DNA of 64,000 nucleotides from CALHVX01 sp964640725. GTDB taxonomy: Bacteria > Pseudomonadota > Gammaproteobacteria > Pseudomonadales > Azotimanducaceae. The stretch spans positions 1 through 64,000 of the forward strand of contig CAZXIJ010000016.1 of NCBI GenBank assembly GCA_964640725.1. The letters are read 5' to 3'. Below the pieces are notes generated by a model that was not told the origin of the DNA, did not search any database, and saw only the letters and a program-made list of their open reading frames with translations. How positions within the stretch are numbered: position 1 is the first letter of the stretch; the number at the start of each line of letters is the position of its first letter. The position numbers were made by a program, and so were the translations under genes. Of this stretch, positions 51,268 to 61,237 are shown piece after piece.

Positions 51268-51830
51268 TTCGATCCATCGCCAGGGCAGCTTTTGCTGTCA
51301 CTGCTCTTTTGCTCGTCGGCTGCGCCAACGGTGGCAAGGGCCACGGACTCACCGTCGACCCGACAAACTCCGATCCTGACGTCGACGAAGCGCGACGCAA
51401 ACTCGCAATCCTGGTGGCCGACCCCGGCGCCGACTGTCTGCCCGCGCTGCGGCCGGACGCCTTTGAGCCACGGTACCTGGCGACCAAGAAGCGCCGGGCT
51501 GACCGCGGCGATATCGTCGTCGACGTCGCTCAGGGGCGCAAAATCCGCTGGCGACTGTACGGTGAGGACAAAGGCACCGGCTTCACCATTGCTTTCAAGG
51601 ACACCGGCAAAGGCGGTGCCGTGGTGCAGTACTTCAAGAACAAGCGCTGCCAGATCAACGCCAGCAACGAGATCAGCTCAAACGGCAGCCGCTACCTGCA
51701 GTGCACCTGGCGCAGCCTCGACGCCATCCGTAAAGACATCAAGCCCGGCGCTGACGGCGTGTCCTACGGTATCAAGGTGGATTCCTGCGCCAACCCCCGG
51801 GACCCTCGCGTCTACATCCGCAACCTCTAA
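51264..51830 (+). CDS. Lipoprotein coupled to the TIR-TPR protein
   Basis: 188 residues; ATG 51264 overlaps the TIR gene's stop (ATGA). The lipobox is LLLVGC (Cys20). The mature part is strand-rich, with Cys58, Cys130, Cys147 and Cys175 possibly forming disulfides, and blocks GDIVVDVAQGRKIRWRLYGED and YLQCTWRSLDAIRKDIKPG. I recognise no domain. The coupling suggests a periplasmic partner of the TIR-TPR protein. Confidence 0.75.
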   Translation: MIRSIARAAFAVTALLLVGCANGGKGHGLTVDPTNSDPDVDEARRKLAILVADPGADCLPALRPDAFEPRYLATKKRRADRGDIVVDVAQGRKIRWRLYGEDKGTGFTIAFKDTGKGGAVVQYFKNKRCQINASNEISSNGSRYLQCTWRSLDAIRKDIKPGADGVSYGIKVDSCANPRDPRVYIRNL

Positions 51831-51913
51831 GCACCGAAGCGCTGCCAGGCACTCGCCTGTTCCGGCCCGGCTACTTATGCAATAATGATAGACATTAACT
51901 TATGGAGCAGGCC

Positions 51914-52945
51914 ATGGCCGCAACGCAACCGCTCAAGCTGAAAGGTGCCCCAGGCTCGCCCTACACGCGAAAAATGCTGGCCTACCTGCGCTTCCGGCAC
52001 ATTCCCTACGAGCTGCTGCTGGGCAATCCGGAAGATGCCCTGGGCCTGCCCAAGCCTCGGGTCGAGCTGCTGCCGACGTTCTACCTGCCGAACGAACAGG
52101 GCGTGCTCACGGCCCAGGTCGACTCAACCCCACTCATCCGCCGCTTCGAGGCGGCGTATCACGGCCGCAGCGCCCTGCCCCGGGACCCGGCCCTGGCGTT
52201 TTTAAACGACCTGATCGAAGACTACGCCGATGAGTGGCTGACCAAGGCGATGTTCCACTATCGCTGGCACTACGACGCCGATATCGATCGCGCCGGCACC
52301 ATTCTGCCCATGTGGCGCGGTATCAGCGCCCCGCCCGCGCAGCTGGCCGAGCTCAAAAAAATCTTTGCGGAGCGGCAGATCAGCCGGCTATACGTGGTGG
52401 GCTCGAACGACACCACCGCGCCGGTGATCGAAGCCAGCTACGAGCGCTTTCTGCTCATCATGGACAAGCTCCTGCAGCACCATCCCTTCGTGCTTGGCGA
52501 GCGGCCCTCGTCGGCCGACTTCGCCCTGTACGCGCAGCTGACGCAGCTGACGAAATTCGACCCCACGCCGACCGCCCTGTGCCTTGAGAAAGCACCTCGA
52601 GTCTTCGCCTGGACCGACATTATCGATGACCTGAGCGGGCAGCCGGCACCGGAAGACGGCTGGCTGACCATTGAGCAGTGCCGGACAAGCCTGACGCCGC
52701 TGTTGACGGAAATCGGCCGCACCTACGTGCCGGCACTGCTCGCCAATGCGCAGGCGCTGCAGGCAGGCCAGGACACCATGCAAGCCACCATTGACGGCCA
52801 ACGCTGGGAGCAGCCGCCTTTCCCCTACCAGGGCAAGTGCCTGCAGTGGCTGAACGAGGCCTATCGCGGGCTTGCGCAGGAATCCCGTACGCAGGTCGAT
52901 CAGGTGCTTGGCGGCACCGGCTGCGAGGCCATCATCCTCCCGTAA
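51914..52945 (+). CDS. Glutathione S-transferase-like protein
   Basis: 343 residues from ATG 51914 (GGAGCAG just upstream; ATG 51902 is a longer alternative). The thioredoxin-like N-domain reads KLKGAPGSPYTRKMLAYLRFRHIPYELLL, and a C-terminal helical domain has HHPFVLGERPSSADFALYAQLTQL, the typical GST ASxADxxL element. It is longer than usual GSTs (about 200-230) by a C-terminal extension. A conserved Ser/Tyr rather than Cys is near the active-site position. Probably handles hydrophobic or thiol-reactive compounds. Confidence 0.8.
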   Translation: MAATQPLKLKGAPGSPYTRKMLAYLRFRHIPYELLLGNPEDALGLPKPRVELLPTFYLPNEQGVLTAQVDSTPLIRRFEAAYHGRSALPRDPALAFLNDLIEDYADEWLTKAMFHYRWHYDADIDRAGTILPMWRGISAPPAQLAELKKIFAERQISRLYVVGSNDTTAPVIEASYERFLLIMDKLLQHHPFVLGERPSSADFALYAQLTQLTKFDPTPTALCLEKAPRVFAWTDIIDDLSGQPAPEDGWLTIEQCRTSLTPLLTEIGRTYVPALLANAQALQAGQDTMQATIDGQRWEQPPFPYQGKCLQWLNEAYRGLAQESRTQVDQVLGGTGCEAIILP

Positions 52946-52969
52946 GCCGTCAAAGGAGCGTTGCTGATC

Positions 52970-54010
52970 ATGAAGAAACTATTCCTTGCCATCGCCATTC
53001 TGGCCGGGTTGCTCCTGGGCCTTGGCGCCCTGATTGTGCTGACGCCGGCAGGCCAGGATGCGGCCTTTGCGCGCGTCGCCAAAGCGGCGATGGCTCGCGC
53101 ACCGGCACCGCTGCAAGGGCTGCGCGTCGTGGTTTGCGGCAGCGCCTCGCCCCTGGGCAACGATCCGTCCCGCGCGCAGGCCTGCATCGCCGTGCTGACC
53201 CCGGAGCACTTCATGCTGTTCGACGTGGGCGCTCGATCGCCCGTGCGCATGACTCAGGCACAGCTGCCCATGGCCCGACTCGATGGCGTGTTCCTGACCC
53301 ACTTTCACTCCGATCACATCGCTGCCTTGCCGGACGTCAATCTGACGACCTGGGTGCGCGGGCGGAAGCAGCCGCTGGCGGTGTACGGGCCGGAAGGCGT
53401 GCAGTCCGTGGTCGACGGATTCAACGCCGCCTACGGGCTGGATCGTGGCTACCGCACCGCGCATCACGGCGCCGACCTGCTGCCGCCGGCCGCTGGCCCG
53501 ATGCAGGCCAAAACTATTGAACCGGGGGTGGTGTGGCAGGACGACCTGCTGACCGTGACAGCCTTTCCGGTCGCGCACCCGCCCATCGAGCCGGCCTTTG
53601 GCTATCGCGTGGATTACCGCGGTCGCTCGGTGGTGATCTCCGGCGACACCAACGCGACCGACAGCCTGTTCACCGCCGCGGCGGGCGCTGACCTGTTGCT
53701 GCACGACGCGCTGTCGCGCACCCTGCTGGACCCGATGATCGAGACAGCGACCGAGGCCGGGTTGCCGGTGATGCCGCGCATCATGACCGACGTTATCGAC
53801 TACCACGCCGATGCCCGCACCCTGCCGGAGCGCGCGGCCAAAGCGGGCGTCCGGCAGCTGGCGTTCTATCACATGGTGCCGGTACCTCCGAACGCGGTCG
53901 CTGCACGCATGTTCCTGCGCGACCTGCCCGACGGCATCATTCTGGCTCAGGACCTGCAGACCTTTGATCTGCCGCCGGAATCAGAGGACATCCTGATCCG
54001 TGAACCTTAA
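52970..54010 (+). CDS. Metallo-beta-lactamase-fold hydrolase, membrane anchored
   Basis: 346 residues from ATG 52970 (AAAGGAG upstream). One N-terminal membrane segment (4-24), then an MBL domain of the RNase Z/arylsulfatase-like type with HFHSDH (His111, His113, Asp115, His116). Further ligands are in VAHPPIEP, SGDTNATD and YHMVPVP. Substrate unknown; phosphodiesterase or sulfatase activity are options. It ends 11 nt inside the next gene (GTG 54000), so the two are coupled. Confidence 0.85.
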   Translation: MKKLFLAIAILAGLLLGLGALIVLTPAGQDAAFARVAKAAMARAPAPLQGLRVVVCGSASPLGNDPSRAQACIAVLTPEHFMLFDVGARSPVRMTQAQLPMARLDGVFLTHFHSDHIAALPDVNLTTWVRGRKQPLAVYGPEGVQSVVDGFNAAYGLDRGYRTAHHGADLLPPAAGPMQAKTIEPGVVWQDDLLTVTAFPVAHPPIEPAFGYRVDYRGRSVVISGDTNATDSLFTAAAGADLLLHDALSRTLLDPMIETATEAGLPVMPRIMTDVIDYHADARTLPERAAKAGVRQLAFYHMVPVPPNAVAARMFLRDLPDGIILAQDLQTFDLPPESEDILIREP

Positions 54011-55307
54011 GACCCGGGCGCGCTCAGCAGCCATGCGCTACCTGGCGTCCCCGGGGGCGCTGGAAAAGCAGCGCCAGAAAGCTCGGAAAGCGCGTCGCCA
54101 GGCCGACAGGCCGCCGACCGTGCACTACTTCCATCAGGTCGACGATCCGTACAGCCATCTGGCCGTGCAGAAGCTCGATGAGCTCCGGGCGCGATACCCT
54201 TTGACCTTCGAACCGCATCTGGTCGCCGCCCCCGGGTCAGCCTATCGCGGCAGTGACGCCCACTTCGATGCCTGGGCGCTGGCCGATGCCTCGCAGGTGG
54301 CTGCTTGCTATCACACAGAATTCCAACCGGCGCTGGAAACGCCTGACCGCGACGCCGTCGCCCGGGCCAACGCCATCCTGGCTCCGATGTTGTCTGAGGA
54401 CAGTTTCGCCGCGCAGGCGTTCCTCGTTGGACAGGCTCTCTGGGCTGGGCGAGCCATCGACGCTACCGGCAACGCCGCGGCGGGGACCAGCGCCGTTGCG
54501 CAGGGCAATGCGCTTCGGTCGCAGCTCGGCCACTACCAGGGCGGCATGTTCTACTTCGACGGCGAATGGTTCTGGGGCATCGACCGGATCCGCTCCCTGG
54601 AAGCGAGACTTCAGGACGAGGGGCTGGGGGACGGCGACGCCCGGCTGTGCGTGCCGGAACCGGAGCCGGAGGTCGGCCCCCGGGCCGAGACGACGGATAT
54701 TCACCTGGAGTACTTTCCGTCCCTGCGCAGCCCCTACACCGCCATTGGCCACCAACGCGTGCTCGACCTGATCGAGCGCAGTGGCGTACGGGTCTCCGTA
54801 CGCCCGGTCATGCCCATGCTCATGCGCGGTATTCCGGCGCCGCGCGCGAAACAGCGCTACATCATCACGGACGCCGCGCGAGAGGGCCGGGAACGCGGCA
54901 CACCGTTCGGCAAGATCGTGGACCCGTTCGGCCCGCCGGTAAAAAAGGCCTTTGCCCTGTTCCCCGGCGCTGCCGCGATGGATGCAGAACTGGCCTTCGT
55001 GACGGCCTATCTGAACGCCGCCTGGTTTGAAGGCATCGACATCACCACGGACCAAGGGCTCGCGCAGGTCGCTGGCGATGCAGGGCTGGACTGGCAAGCG
55101 CTGCATGACGCCGCCCGGGGCGCTGACTGGGAAAGCGTGCTGGAAGACAACCTGCAGGCCATGTTCAGCAACAGTCTCTGGGGCGTCCCGAGCTTCCGGG
55201 TCACCGGCGGCAACAGCGCCTCGGTTTTTGCCTGCTGGGGCCAGGACCGGACCTGGCGCGTGGCCACAGAGATCGCCCGCAGAGCGGGCGCAGGCACCGT
55301 GACCTGA
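54000..55307 (+). CDS. Tandem DsbA-like (2-hydroxychromene-2-carboxylate isomerase) protein
   Basis: 435 residues from GTG 54000. Two DsbA-type domains are repeated: first VHYFHQVDDPYSHLAVQKLDEL with FDGEWFWGIDRI, second HLEYFPSLRSPYTAIGHQRVLDL with the end NSLWGVPSFRVTG and CWGQDRTW. Each half starts with the S-P-Y/D-P-Y element and closes with a cis-Pro-like VPSF. No CxxC is visible, as in HCCA isomerases and kappa-class GSTs. The duplication within one polypeptide is less common. Likely isomerase or GSH-dependent enzyme for aromatic breakdown. Confidence 0.82.
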   Translation: MNLKTRARSAAMRYLASPGALEKQRQKARKARRQADRPPTVHYFHQVDDPYSHLAVQKLDELRARYPLTFEPHLVAAPGSAYRGSDAHFDAWALADASQVAACYHTEFQPALETPDRDAVARANAILAPMLSEDSFAAQAFLVGQALWAGRAIDATGNAAAGTSAVAQGNALRSQLGHYQGGMFYFDGEWFWGIDRIRSLEARLQDEGLGDGDARLCVPEPEPEVGPRAETTDIHLEYFPSLRSPYTAIGHQRVLDLIERSGVRVSVRPVMPMLMRGIPAPRAKQRYIITDAAREGRERGTPFGKIVDPFGPPVKKAFALFPGAAAMDAELAFVTAYLNAAWFEGIDITTDQGLAQVAGDAGLDWQALHDAARGADWESVLEDNLQAMFSNSLWGVPSFRVTGGNSASVFACWGQDRTWRVATEIARRAGAGTVT

Positions 55308-55311
55308 AAAG

Positions 55312-56415
55312 CTAGCCGGTCCGCAGCAGCGCAAACACGTCCAGATCAACGCTCGCTGTGGATTGCCGCGCGACCATCTTCGACATCCAAGCAAACGCGC
55401 GCTCGTTGGACACATCGAGGGTGCCCGACACCACGGCCACGTAGACCCAGTTGTAGAGTACAGCCCAGCGGTAGTCCTCCCAGGCCTGTTCTGCACCGTA
55501 CCCGCTAACGCCGGCTTGCTCGAGCCCGGCGGCATAGCGATCGATCAGGGCGCGCTCGTGCGCGCGGCGAACTGCCGTGCGGGTGCTCTGGCCCAGCATC
55601 AGCGCAACGTCTACCAGGCCCTTGCCCAGCAGCGGCCCCTGCCAGTCGATGATGGCAACCCGATGGTGATCGGGCTGCTGCCCGAAGAGCACGTTCTCCA
55701 TGCGGAAGTCACCGTGCAGCAGAGTGACCGGCGCGCTGTTCATGCGCGTTTGCAGCGCCGGCAGGGCATTCCGAAACGACGGGCCCTCGGCCGCAACCTG
55801 TGGGGCCAGCTGCTCGGCGAAGCGCTCACACATGCTGGCCCATCCTGGCTCACACAGGGCAGTCATCGTGTCGGCGTGGTAGCTGCCCGCGATCGGTGGG
55901 ACCCAATCGAGCGTCTCCACCTTGTTCCAGAAACCGCTGTGCAGGCCGACCAGCGCATCCACCATGAGCTCCGACTGCGCCAGGGTCGCGCCCGCGGCCT
56001 GGTCACCAACCTGATAGTCCCCCAGGTCCTGCATGAGGATCAGGAAGTTGTCGTCCTGGCGCTCAGTCAGATAGATCTGCGGCGACGTCGCCGCGGTCTG
56101 TGCGTCGAGCTCCGCAAAGTAGCGCACTTCCCGTTCGTACACCCGATAGGTCATGGCCGAGGCACGATTGGTCGGGTTGCGCGAGGGAAACTTGGCCACC
56201 AGGGTGGTTGGCAGCCCGCCGACATCGCCTTCCGTGACCAGCCGCAAACGCGCGATCTCGCTCATCATGCCGGTCCCGTCACCGAGCTGCTCAAACTCTA
56301 CGTTGGTGATGCAGCCATCGCCCAGGTGTCCCAGCGCACGCAGGGTCTGCGTCAGCCAGGTCGCTGTGATGCCGTCTGGCATGGGCGGCAGCGTTGCGGT
56401 TTGCGGATCGGTCAA
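55312..56415 (-). CDS. Aminoglycoside phosphotransferase-like (APH/choline kinase fold) protein
   Basis: About 367 residues from a TTG at 56415 (GGGGACGAG upstream); the exact start is uncertain. The kinase-like fold shows TLVAKFPSRNP (Lys), HGDFRMENVLF (Brenner motif HGDxxxxN) and IIDWQGPLLG (DW metal motif). This is the ecdysteroid-kinase/APH group, which in bacteria often sits in acyl-CoA and steroid catabolism loci. The phosphoryl acceptor is unknown. It is convergent with the isomerase gene and faces the nitronate monooxygenase across 185 bp containing nothing else I can support. Confidence 0.85.
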   Translation of the reverse strand: MTDPQTATLPPMPDGITATWLTQTLRALGHLGDGCITNVEFEQLGDGTGMMSEIARLRLVTEGDVGGLPTTLVAKFPSRNPTNRASAMTYRVYEREVRYFAELDAQTAATSPQIYLTERQDDNFLILMQDLGDYQVGDQAAGATLAQSELMVDALVGLHSGFWNKVETLDWVPPIAGSYHADTMTALCEPGWASMCERFAEQLAPQVAAEGPSFRNALPALQTRMNSAPVTLLHGDFRMENVLFGQQPDHHRVAIIDWQGPLLGKGLVDVALMLGQSTRTAVRRAHERALIDRYAAGLEQAGVSGYGAEQAWEDYRWAVLYNWVYVAVVSGTLDVSNERAFAWMSKMVARQSTASVDLDVFALLRTG

Positions 56416-56600
56416 CGGCTCGTCCCCTGTTCCTGATCGCTGCAATGTAGGCGACCCCTGCGAGGCAGGCAACACAGCCGAAGACGGCCCGGTGTGACAG
56501 ATTGCCGGCCAGGCCCCCACAAGGCCCCGGAATCGGCGACAATAGACCTTTGGGCTGTGCCCTTGCGCGCGGCAATTGAACCTCAGGAAGGAAGTCAGCC

Positions 56601-57578
56601 ATGAAAACAGCCATCACCGAAATGTTCGGCATCCAGCACCCGATTATCCAGGGCGGCATGCACTTTGTCGGCTTTGCCGAGATGGCCGCCGCGGTCTCCA
56701 ACGCCGGTGGTCTGGGCATCATCACCGGGCTGACCCAGAAAACGCCTGAGGACCTCGCAAACGAAATTGCGCGCTGCAAGGACATGACCGACAAGCCCTT
56801 TGGCGTCAACGTGACCATGCTGCCGACCCTGAACCCGCCGGACTACCCGGCCATCGTCAAAGTCATTATCGATGGCGGCGTCAAAGTTGTGGAGACCGCA
56901 GGCCGCAGCCCGGAGAAGCTGATGCCAGCGCTGAAGGACGCCGGGATCAAGGTCATTCACAAGTGCACCTCGGTACGGCATTCGCTGAAAGCCCAGCAGA
57001 TCGGCTGCGATGCGGTATCTGTCGACGGCTTCGAGTGCGGCGGACACCCGGGGGAAGACGACATCCCGAACATGATCCTGTTGCCCCGCGCAGCAGACGA
57101 GCTGGAGATTCCCTTCGTTTCCTCCGGCGGCATGGCGGACGGCCGATCGCTGGTCGCCTCTCTGGCCATGGGCGCACAGGGCATGAACATGGGCACCCGG
57201 TTCATCGCGACGCAGGAAGCCCCGGTGCACGAGAACGTCAAGCAGGCGATCGTTGCCGCATCAGAGCTGGACACCCGGCTCGTGATGCGCCCGCTGCGCA
57301 ACACAGAGCGCGTGCTGACCAATGACGCTGTCGAGCGGCTGCTCGAGAAAGAAAAGCAACTCGGCGCGGACCTCAAGTTTGAGGACATCGTCGAAGAGGT
57401 CGCCGGGGTCTACCCCAAGATCATGACCCAGGGCGAGATGGACGCCGGCGCCTGGTCCTGCGGCATGGTCGCCGGCCTGATCAGCGACATCCCAACCTGC
57501 CAGGAACTGATCGACCGCATTATGGCCGAGGCCGAAGCGATCATTGCGGAGCGGCTGGCCGGCTTTGCGGCTGCCTAG
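56601..57578 (+). CDS. Nitronate monooxygenase (2-nitropropane dioxygenase-like)
   Basis: 325 residues. TIM-barrel FMN enzyme: HPIIQGGMHFVGFAEMAAAVSNAGGLGII at the start, then DGFECGGHPGEDD and FVSSGGMADGRSLVASLAMGAQGMNMGTRF with the FMN phosphate-binding GG and GTRF. These are class I NMO-family landmarks. Many such enzymes oxidise nitronates; some act in enoyl-CoA or catabolic steps. The next gene starts 10 bp downstream. Confidence 0.88.
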   Translation: MKTAITEMFGIQHPIIQGGMHFVGFAEMAAAVSNAGGLGIITGLTQKTPEDLANEIARCKDMTDKPFGVNVTMLPTLNPPDYPAIVKVIIDGGVKVVETAGRSPEKLMPALKDAGIKVIHKCTSVRHSLKAQQIGCDAVSVDGFECGGHPGEDDIPNMILLPRAADELEIPFVSSGGMADGRSLVASLAMGAQGMNMGTRFIATQEAPVHENVKQAIVAASELDTRLVMRPLRNTERVLTNDAVERLLEKEKQLGADLKFEDIVEEVAGVYPKIMTQGEMDAGAWSCGMVAGLISDIPTCQELIDRIMAEAEAIIAERLAGFAAA

Positions 57579-57588
57579 CCAACCAGCC

Positions 57589-59801
57589 ATGCGGTGGCGA
57601 CTTGCCTGGCTGCTGATCGGTGTGCTGTGCGCGCCGGCCCCGCTGCAGGCAAAGCTATGGGACGCACCGCTGCGGGGCAGCTGGCTGGCCGCCGAAGACG
57701 AGCCAGACGCCCTGATCCTCGCCAGCCGCCGGGGCGCTGCCGACATCGTGGTGGCACCGGAGGCGCACACCGCTGTGCGCCAGGCAGCGCGGTTTCTCGC
57801 TCGCGACCTACAGACCCTGAGCGGCCGCAAGCCGCGCATCGTGGCGCAGGCCCGCAAGGGCCACGTGGCCATCCACCTGGTCACCGCCGGAACTGCCCCA
57901 AGCCCCGCTGAGTTGGACGCCCAAACGCTGCTGGGACAATGGGAGTCGCACCGCATCCGCACCGTCGGTAACGCTCTGTGGCTGCTGGGCGCCAATCCCC
58001 GCGGCACCGCGTTTGCCGCCTACACGCTCAGCGAACGACTCGGTATTGACCCGCTACATCACTGGACCGGCTATGAGCCTGCGCGCGTCAAGGTGCTGCG
58101 GGCGAAAGCCATCGACTACGAGGCCGGTGAGCCAACTTTCAAGTATCGGGGCCTGTTCCATGACGACGAGGACACGCTGCCCGAACCCCTGGACGGCAAC
58201 GGCTACCCGCAGTACGCCGGCGGCACCATTGACCCGGTCTGGTACGAACGCTTCTTCGAGACTGCCCTGCGCTTGCGTCTGAACCAGGTAGCGCCCTTTA
58301 CCCGGGCGGATCGCCCCTTTGCGGTGCAGCAGCTCGCCAGCGACTGGGGCCTGATCTATACCTCCCATCACTACGACATCCTGCTGTCGAACCCCTTCGG
58401 CTACGAGCGATTCGGCCTCGCCGAGCAACGGGGAATCCAGGGCGACTACGACTGGTCCTCCAACCGCCAGGGCATCGAGGCCTACTGGCAGGCCGGAGTC
58501 GAGGAAAACAAGGATCTGGACGTCATTTGGCCGGTCGGGCTTCGCGGCACTGCAGACACGGCCTATCGGTTCCCCAAAGGCACCACGCAGAACGAGAAAA
58601 ACCGGGTGTTTGTCAGCGCGATTCGCGATCAGGTAGCGCTGACCAAACGCCTCGTGAAAGCGGACAGCGCACCGGTATTTCACTTTACCCTGTACGGCGA
58701 GATGCTGACGGACTACCAGACCGGCGAGTTCGATTTTCCCGAGGACGTCATCCTGGTCTGGAACGATACTGGCGACGGCATCATGCGCGCTCTGCCGGAA
58801 AAGCTGGGGCGCTGGCAGCACGGCATCTACTACCACCTGGCCTACTACGGTCAGTACACCAAGCAGACCCACCACACCGTGCGCCCGGACCGCATCGAGG
58901 CGGAGTTCCGCAAGATCGCAGACAGCGGCGCGACCCGCTATCTGTTGCTCAACGTCTCGGAACTGCGCGAACACGTTATGAATACGCGTTTTATCGCCGA
59001 CATCAGCTGGGACGCGAAGGACGCGTTCGCCGAGAGCGATGCGGCGAGCCGCTTCGTGGCCTGGTGGTCACGGGAATACTTCGGCAAAGCGGCCGCTGCC
59101 GATGCGCGCGCCGCCTATACCAACTACTTCGACATCCTGCATTCTCACGACCAGATCACCCAGGGCAANNNNNNNNNNNNNNNNNNNNNNNNNNNNNNNN
59201 NNNNNNNNNNNNNNNNNNNNNNNNNNNNNNNNNNNNNNNNNNNNNNNNNNNNNNNNNNNNNNNNNNNNCCTATACCAACTACTTCGACATCCTGCATTCT
59301 CACGACCAGATCACCCAGGGCAATATCAGCCTGCACCGGGCCCTGGACATTTTCAGCTTTCGCCTGCGCGGCGACCACCACGTGCACTACACCCTGGACG
59401 ACCTGCAAAAGCTGGAAACGCTGCAGGCCCGTATCGCCCGATACGATGAGGCCCTGGCAACAGCGGCCCGGGCCGAGCAAACCATGACCGCGCAACAACG
59501 GCAGTTCTTTTTCGAGAATGTGACGCTCGGACTGCTCATGGACTACTACCCCAGCCAGGCCGCAGCGCTCGTCAATCAAGGCTTTCGCAAGTATCCGGAC
59601 GCCGACGCGCTAGCGAACGTGCACGAGGCTCTGGAGGTTCTGGAAAAGCTTGAGAAAGCCGTGGCGCGCGCCGAGCGCCCGCCCTTTCAAAACTGGTATC
59701 GGCCCACCTGGATCCGTCGCCGGGACAGCTGGACCAATCCGCACTACGGGTACCAGCGCGTCAAGGACTACCTGGACAGCTACGAGCCCCGCTACCAGTA
59801 A
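57589..59801 (+). CDS. GH115-like alpha-glucuronidase, interrupted by an artefactual gap
   Basis: A secreted enzyme with signal peptide (1-21, APAPLQA). The layout matches GH115: AVRQAARFLARDLQTLSGRKPRI, GANPRGTAFAAYTLSERLGI, then FKYRGLFHDDED, WYERFFETALRLRLNQVAP and TSHHYDILLS. GH115 removes glucuronic acid side chains from xylans. The 100-N gap (59169-59268) and its 55-bp flanking duplication split the frame; removing 155 nt rejoins it and gives about 685 residues. The GPH symporter that follows would import the released sugar. Confidence 0.8.
59114..59323. repeat. 55-bp direct duplication around a 100-N gap (scaffolding artefact)
   Basis: Bases 59114-59168 are repeated exactly at 59269-59323 with 100 N between. 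Removing 155 nt rejoins the GH115-like frame, the third gap with identical geometry in this window. Confidence 0.95.
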
Positions 59802-59813
59802 CAAGCCAATCGG

Positions 59814-61184
59814 ATGCCTCCCTTGCAGCAAGACTTCGTGCTCTCCCCAAAGGAACGCTACTCCTTCGGGTTCGCGCTTTTCGGCCAGAACCTGATCTAC
59901 GGGCTGTTCCTGAACTACCTGATGATCTTCTACACCGACGTGTACGGCATATCAGCCGCTGCCGTCGGCACGCTGTTTCTGGTGGCCCGCACCTGGGACG
60001 CGCTGAACGATCCGGTTATGGGCATGATCGTCGACCGCACCCAAACCCGCTGGGGCAAGTTTCGGCCCTGGCTGCTGTGGACACCGCTGCCCATTGCGAT
60101 CACCACCGTTGCCTGCTTTTTCACCCCCGACGTTTCTGCCGCCACTCGCCTCGCCCTCGCTTATCTGACCTATATCGTCTGGGGCATGGTCTACACGGTG
60201 AACGATGTGCCGCTGTGGGCTCTGTCTTCTGCCATGTCGCAGAACTCCCAGGAGCGTACGGGACTGATCTCCCTGGCACGCATCCTCGCCACCGTCGGCA
60301 TCATGGTGCCGGCGATACTGGTCATACCGATGGTTGATTTCTTCGGCAAGGGCGATGATGCCGCCGGGTACTTCTACACCGCCTGCTGTCTCTCTGCGGT
60401 GGCGGCACTGCTGATGGTCCTTGCCTTCTTCAACACCAGAGAACGGGTGATTGCTGATGCCAGCAAGCCCACCCTGCGAGACAGCGCCAACGCGCTGCTA
60501 AAAAACCGGCCGCTGCTCATGATCATTCTCATGAGCTTCATGGGCATCTTCGCCATGGCAGCGCAGTCCCTGTTCATCTACTACGTGACCTACAACCTGG
60601 GCGACCGCGGCCTGATGCCGACGCTCATGCTCGTCACCGTCGCCGCGTTGATCTGCGGCATGGTGCCGATCCCCTGGCTGGTCAGGCGCCTGGGCAAAAA
60701 AGGCACCTTCGCCTTCATCACCATCGCCCGGGCCCTGGTTTCCGTCATCTACTACCTGATCGGGTGGGAAAACCAAACTCTGGTGTATCTCATGACGTTC
60801 TGCAACGGACTGTTCCTGGGCAGCGTGGGCATACTGACAACCGCGATGATTGCCGATTCCATCGAATACATGCAGTGGAAAACGGGCAAGCGCTCAGAAG
60901 GCATCATCTTCTCGACCCAGACCTTCCTCGCCAAGATCACCACCGCCATCGGCGGCTTCGCGGGCGGCATGGCACTGACGTTGATCAACTACGTGCCAAA
61001 CGCCGAGCAGTCCCCCGAGGCTTTGACCGGTATCTTCTGGCTCATCACCCTGCTGCCGGGGATCGGCGGTCTGCTGGCACTCATTCCCCTGTACTTTTAC
61101 GAGCTCAACGAAATCCGGCACGGCGAGATACTGGCGGAGCTTGAGTCTCGAGCGCAGGCGACCCCACCGGCGCCTGCGAGCTGA
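59814..61184 (+). CDS. GPH-family sugar/glucuronide:cation symporter
   Basis: 456 residues, 12 membrane segments. Family marks are FGQNLIYGLFLNYLMIFYTDVYGI and DALNDPVMGMIVDRTQTRWGKFRPW, the GPH loop-2 motif. Glycoside-pentoside-hexuronide symporters import glycosides with H+ or Na+. It starts 12 bp after the GH115-like glucuronidase, so the pair probably releases and imports glucuronate or an aldobiouronic acid. It is distinct from the transporter at 47540. Confidence 0.9.
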   Translation: MPPLQQDFVLSPKERYSFGFALFGQNLIYGLFLNYLMIFYTDVYGISAAAVGTLFLVARTWDALNDPVMGMIVDRTQTRWGKFRPWLLWTPLPIAITTVACFFTPDVSAATRLALAYLTYIVWGMVYTVNDVPLWALSSAMSQNSQERTGLISLARILATVGIMVPAILVIPMVDFFGKGDDAAGYFYTACCLSAVAALLMVLAFFNTRERVIADASKPTLRDSANALLKNRPLLMIILMSFMGIFAMAAQSLFIYYVTYNLGDRGLMPTLMLVTVAALICGMVPIPWLVRRLGKKGTFAFITIARALVSVIYYLIGWENQTLVYLMTFCNGLFLGSVGILTTAMIADSIEYMQWKTGKRSEGIIFSTQTFLAKITTAIGGFAGGMALTLINYVPNAEQSPEALTGIFWLITLLPGIGGLLALIPLYFYELNEIRHGEILAELESRAQATPPAPAS

Positions 61185-61237
61185 CAAGCCACGCTGCTAG
61201 ACTGGCTGGCAGACATTCGAACCGCCAGAGACCTTCC

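Noticed and set aside
51872..51900. TAATG-N5-CATTA inverted repeat before the GST-like gene
   Set aside because: Five-base arms in an AT-rich promoter stretch are too weak to call an operator.
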